Positions 4,836-6,647 of a stretch of 6,647 nucleotides of DNA are shown one piece after another (positions within the stretch are counted from its first letter, which is position 1; each line of letters opens with the position of its first letter). The notes below the pieces were generated by a model, which saw only the letters and a list, made by a program, of their open reading frames with translations, was not told where the DNA came from and did no database searches. The stretch is from CAYMRB01 sp964392615. Lineage in GTDB: Bacteria; Planctomycetota; UBA8108. The position numbers and the translations under genes are program-made. The stretch covers positions 1-6,647 of the forward strand of contig CAYMRB010000506.1 of assembly GCA_964392615.1 (NCBI GenBank), written 5' to 3'.

Positions 4836-6647
4836 ATGACGGCAAAGCGGTTCATCGCGGACGCGCCGCGTCTCGTACTCGTCGCGTGTCTCTCGATCGC
4901 GAGTGCGGTTGCCTCGCAGACGGCCACGGCGGGCGCGCCGACGACGACACCTATCGCCATCGGCGAGACGGTCGCGGGCGAGATCGCGCTCGGGGGGCGC
5001 GGTGCCCGGTACTCGTTCGAAGCGGCCCCGGGTCAGGTCGTGTACCTCGACCGGACCGCCGTCGGCACGTCGTTCATTCTCAACTGGCAGCTCGAAGATC
5101 GCTACGGCCGAGTGCTCGGAGGCGACGACTACGACATGCGAGACGTCGACGCGATCTCGCTCGTCGGCGGCGAGTACACGATCGAGGTCACAGCGGACGG
5201 CAACTCGACGGGCACGTTCGAGTTCACGGTCGTCGACGCAACGCCGAGCAGGTCTGCGACGAGCTTGGGCGACACGATCTCCGGCGACATCGAACGCCCC
5301 GGTGAGATCCACGTCTGGACATTCGACGCGGAGCAGGGCACGTCGCTCTTGATCGACTCCCGGCCGGGAACCTCACTGGGCCTCGACATGTCGCTCGCTG
5401 ACGAGCACGGGCGCTACCTCGTGCCACCCAGGTCGTCGGCTACCCGGGACGCCGGACCGTTCCGGCTCGCGGGCGGCACGTACGCTCTCGAGATCGACAT
5501 GCGCGGCGACGGCGGCGGGTCGTACCTGCTCCACCTGGTTTCCCCTTCCGACGCGACGACGGCCGTGTCGATCGGCGACACCGTGTCGGGATCGATCGCC
5601 AACCCCGGCGATCGACAGCGCTACGTGTTCGACGCGGCAGCAGGTGACAGGATCCTGCTCGACGTGCTGGCCAGCTCCAGCATCCACGGGACCGATTGGA
5701 GCCTGACCGACGCGTACGGCCGTGAGCTGCTGCCGTTGACGACAGCGCTCACCGACGCGGGGCCGTTCGTGCTGGACGCCGGAGCGCACACGATCCTGGT
5801 CGACGGCGAAGGTGGCGAGACGAGCACGTTCGAGTTCCACGTTCGTCGCACGAGCGTCACGACGACGGCCGTCGCGATGGGTGACACGGTGGCGGACGAG
5901 ATCGAGCCGGGTGACCGCGATGAGTTCACCTTCGACGCCGTGCCCGGACAGATCCTGCGCCTCGACCAGATCACGACGTCGAACCTGTTCGGACTGAACT
6001 GGCAGCTCGAAGACGAGGTCGGCCGCGCGGTCCTGCCCCGGACATCACACCTCCTCGACGTGACACCGATGACGCTCCAGGGCGGCAGCTATACGCTGGC
6101 AGTGGTCGGTGAGGGCGGCGCGAGCGGCACGTACGAGTTCGTCCTCGAAGATCAGGGCGTCGACGGTTTCACGCCGTCCGGCACTCCGATCGACACCGGA
6201 GTCGCGATCGCCGGCGCGATCGGCGAGGCCGGAGATCCCGTACGCTACACGTTCGAGCTGTCCGGGACGCGCTGGACGTTCTTCGACCAGGAGCGCAACA
6301 ACGACCTCCAATGGAAGCTGTTCGACCCGGCGGGAGGGACAGTGTTCGGCCCGGTGCGCGTTTCCGGCAGCGGCGATCAAGGGCCGTTCCTGCTGCGCGC
6401 GGGGGTGTACTCGCTCGTCTTCGAGCCGTTCGCTGCGGGCGCCACCCCCGCGATCGCGTTCACGGTCCACGAGTCGGTCGAATCCACGCAGGCTGTCGCG
6501 ATCGGCGAATCGGTCTCGAGCGCGATCGACGGGCCGGGCCAGCGGCGGCTGTTTACGTTCGATGTCGCCGACAGTGAGACGATCGTGCTCGATGCGGAGA
6601 GCGTGGAGCGCACCGTGTACTGGACCCTGACCGATCCGTTCGGCAAT
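4836..6647 (+). CDS. Secreted PPC-like tandem-repeat protein (3' end beyond right edge)
   Basis: The frame is open for 604 codons from the ATG at 4836 to the last base. Residues 1 to about 32 form a Sec signal peptide (hydrophobic L13-A26, with possible cleavage after AVA at 26 or ATA at 32). L15-V16-A17-C18 fits a lipobox, but the hydrophobic stretch before C18 is too short to favour a lipoprotein. The rest is a chain of repeats of about 102 residues. Each begins like AIGETVAGEI, then has a Y/F-x-F-D/E strand after a Gly-rich turn, L/V-x-D, an aromatic-x-L-x-D segment with a following Gly (for example NWQLEDRYGR), and a GG-x-Y-x-L/I-x-V strand. This matches the pre-peptidase C-terminal (PPC) beta-sandwich, a common adhesive or accessory module of secreted bacterial proteins. 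No catalytic domain lies in the visible part; one may follow. It is likely extracellular or surface-bound. Start and frame are well supported; the PPC assignment is by pattern only. Confidence 0.88.
   Translation, partial: MTAKRFIADAPRLVLVACLSIASAVASQTATAGAPTTTPIAIGETVAGEIALGGRGARYSFEAAPGQVVYLDRTAVGTSFILNWQLEDRYGRVLGGDDYDMRDVDAISLVGGEYTIEVTADGNSTGTFEFTVVDATPSRSATSLGDTISGDIERPGEIHVWTFDAEQGTSLLIDSRPGTSLGLDMSLADEHGRYLVPPRSSATRDAGPFRLAGGTYALEIDMRGDGGGSYLLHLVSPSDATTAVSIGDTVSGSIANPGDRQRYVFDAAAGDRILLDVLASSSIHGTDWSLTDAYGRELLPLTTALTDAGPFVLDAGAHTILVDGEGGETSTFEFHVRRTSVTTTAVAMGDTVADEIEPGDRDEFTFDAVPGQILRLDQITTSNLFGLNWQLEDEVGRAVLPRTSHLLDVTPMTLQGGSYTLAVVGEGGASGTYEFVLEDQGVDGFTPSGTPIDTGVAIAGAIGEAGDPVRYTFELSGTRWTFFDQERNNDLQWKLFDPAGGTVFGPVRVSGSGDQGPFLLRAGVYSLVFEPFAAGATPAIAFTVHESVESTQAVAIGESVSSAIDGPGQRRLFTFDVADSETIVLDAESVERTVYWTLTDPFGN
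4953..6647 (+). repeat. Array of about 102-residue PPC-like protein repeats (five full, a sixth cut off)
   Basis: Aligned on the IGETV-type opening, the units start at residues 40, 142, 244, 346, 452 and 554 (nucleotides 4953, 5259, 5565, 5871, 6189 and 6495). Spacings are therefore 102, 102, 102, 106 and 102 residues. Units 1 and 4 are the most alike: both carry PGQ, then LD, then NWQLED-x-x-GR, and a GG-x-Y-T strand. Their DNA is identical over 17 bases (5082-5098 and 5997-6013). Units 2, 3 and 5 share a GPF-x-L motif before the last strands. The fifth opening is degenerate (TGVAIAGAI). Confidence 0.85.

Noticed and set aside
4885..4889. Lipobox (LVAC) in the repeat protein implying a lipoprotein
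   Set aside because: Only about five hydrophobic residues precede the Cys, and the hydrophobic stretch continues past it, which fits ordinary signal peptidase I cleavage better.
4818..5840. Several frames on the minus strand and off-frame plus strand across the repeat-protein gene
   Set aside because: All are low-complexity shadows. Only the frame from 4836 gives a signal peptide and periodic repeats.

Overview
This GC-rich window (roughly two-thirds G+C by eye) holds four protein genes. All four begin with an apparent export signal. The outer two run off the window edges. No rRNA, tRNA, CRISPR array, insertion sequence or phage gene was found. The gene mix suggests Planctomycetota or a related lineage (Verrucomicrobiota or Lentisphaerota): a formylglycine-type sulfatase, a YVTN-like beta-propeller joined to a di-heme MauG/cytochrome c peroxidase-type domain, and a long exported protein built from PPC-like repeats. 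This assignment is inferred from gene content, not from a marker gene.

Layout from left to right. (1) Positions 1-1684, minus strand: an exported sulfatase. It is open through the left edge and appears to be a tandem protein, because a complete first domain is followed by a very basic linker and the opening strand of a second sulfatase domain. (2) Positions 1685-1925: a divergent intergenic region with a strong imperfect inverted repeat at 1711-1780. (3) Positions 1926-3791, plus strand: the beta-propeller/di-heme protein, restarted here at a GTG with a good ribosome binding site. (4) Positions 3802-4551, minus strand: an exported protein of unknown function with a Lys/Pro/Ala-rich tail, convergent with the previous gene across only 10 bases. 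(5) Positions 4552-4835: a second divergent intergenic region with little recognisable signal. (6) Positions 4836-6647, plus strand: a secreted PPC-like repeat protein with five full repeats and part of a sixth, open at the right edge.

The genes alternate in orientation (minus, plus, minus, plus), so no two of them form an obvious operon. Their common theme is export: sulfate ester hydrolysis, periplasmic redox chemistry, and surface or extracellular binding. No shared pathway can be shown from sequence alone. The points most worth following up are the apparent double-sulfatase fusion with a non-canonical active-site motif, the intergenic hairpin whose mismatches nearly all become G-U pairs on one strand, and the nearly exact 102-residue periodicity of the last protein. 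I did not find clear evidence of a wholly new system.
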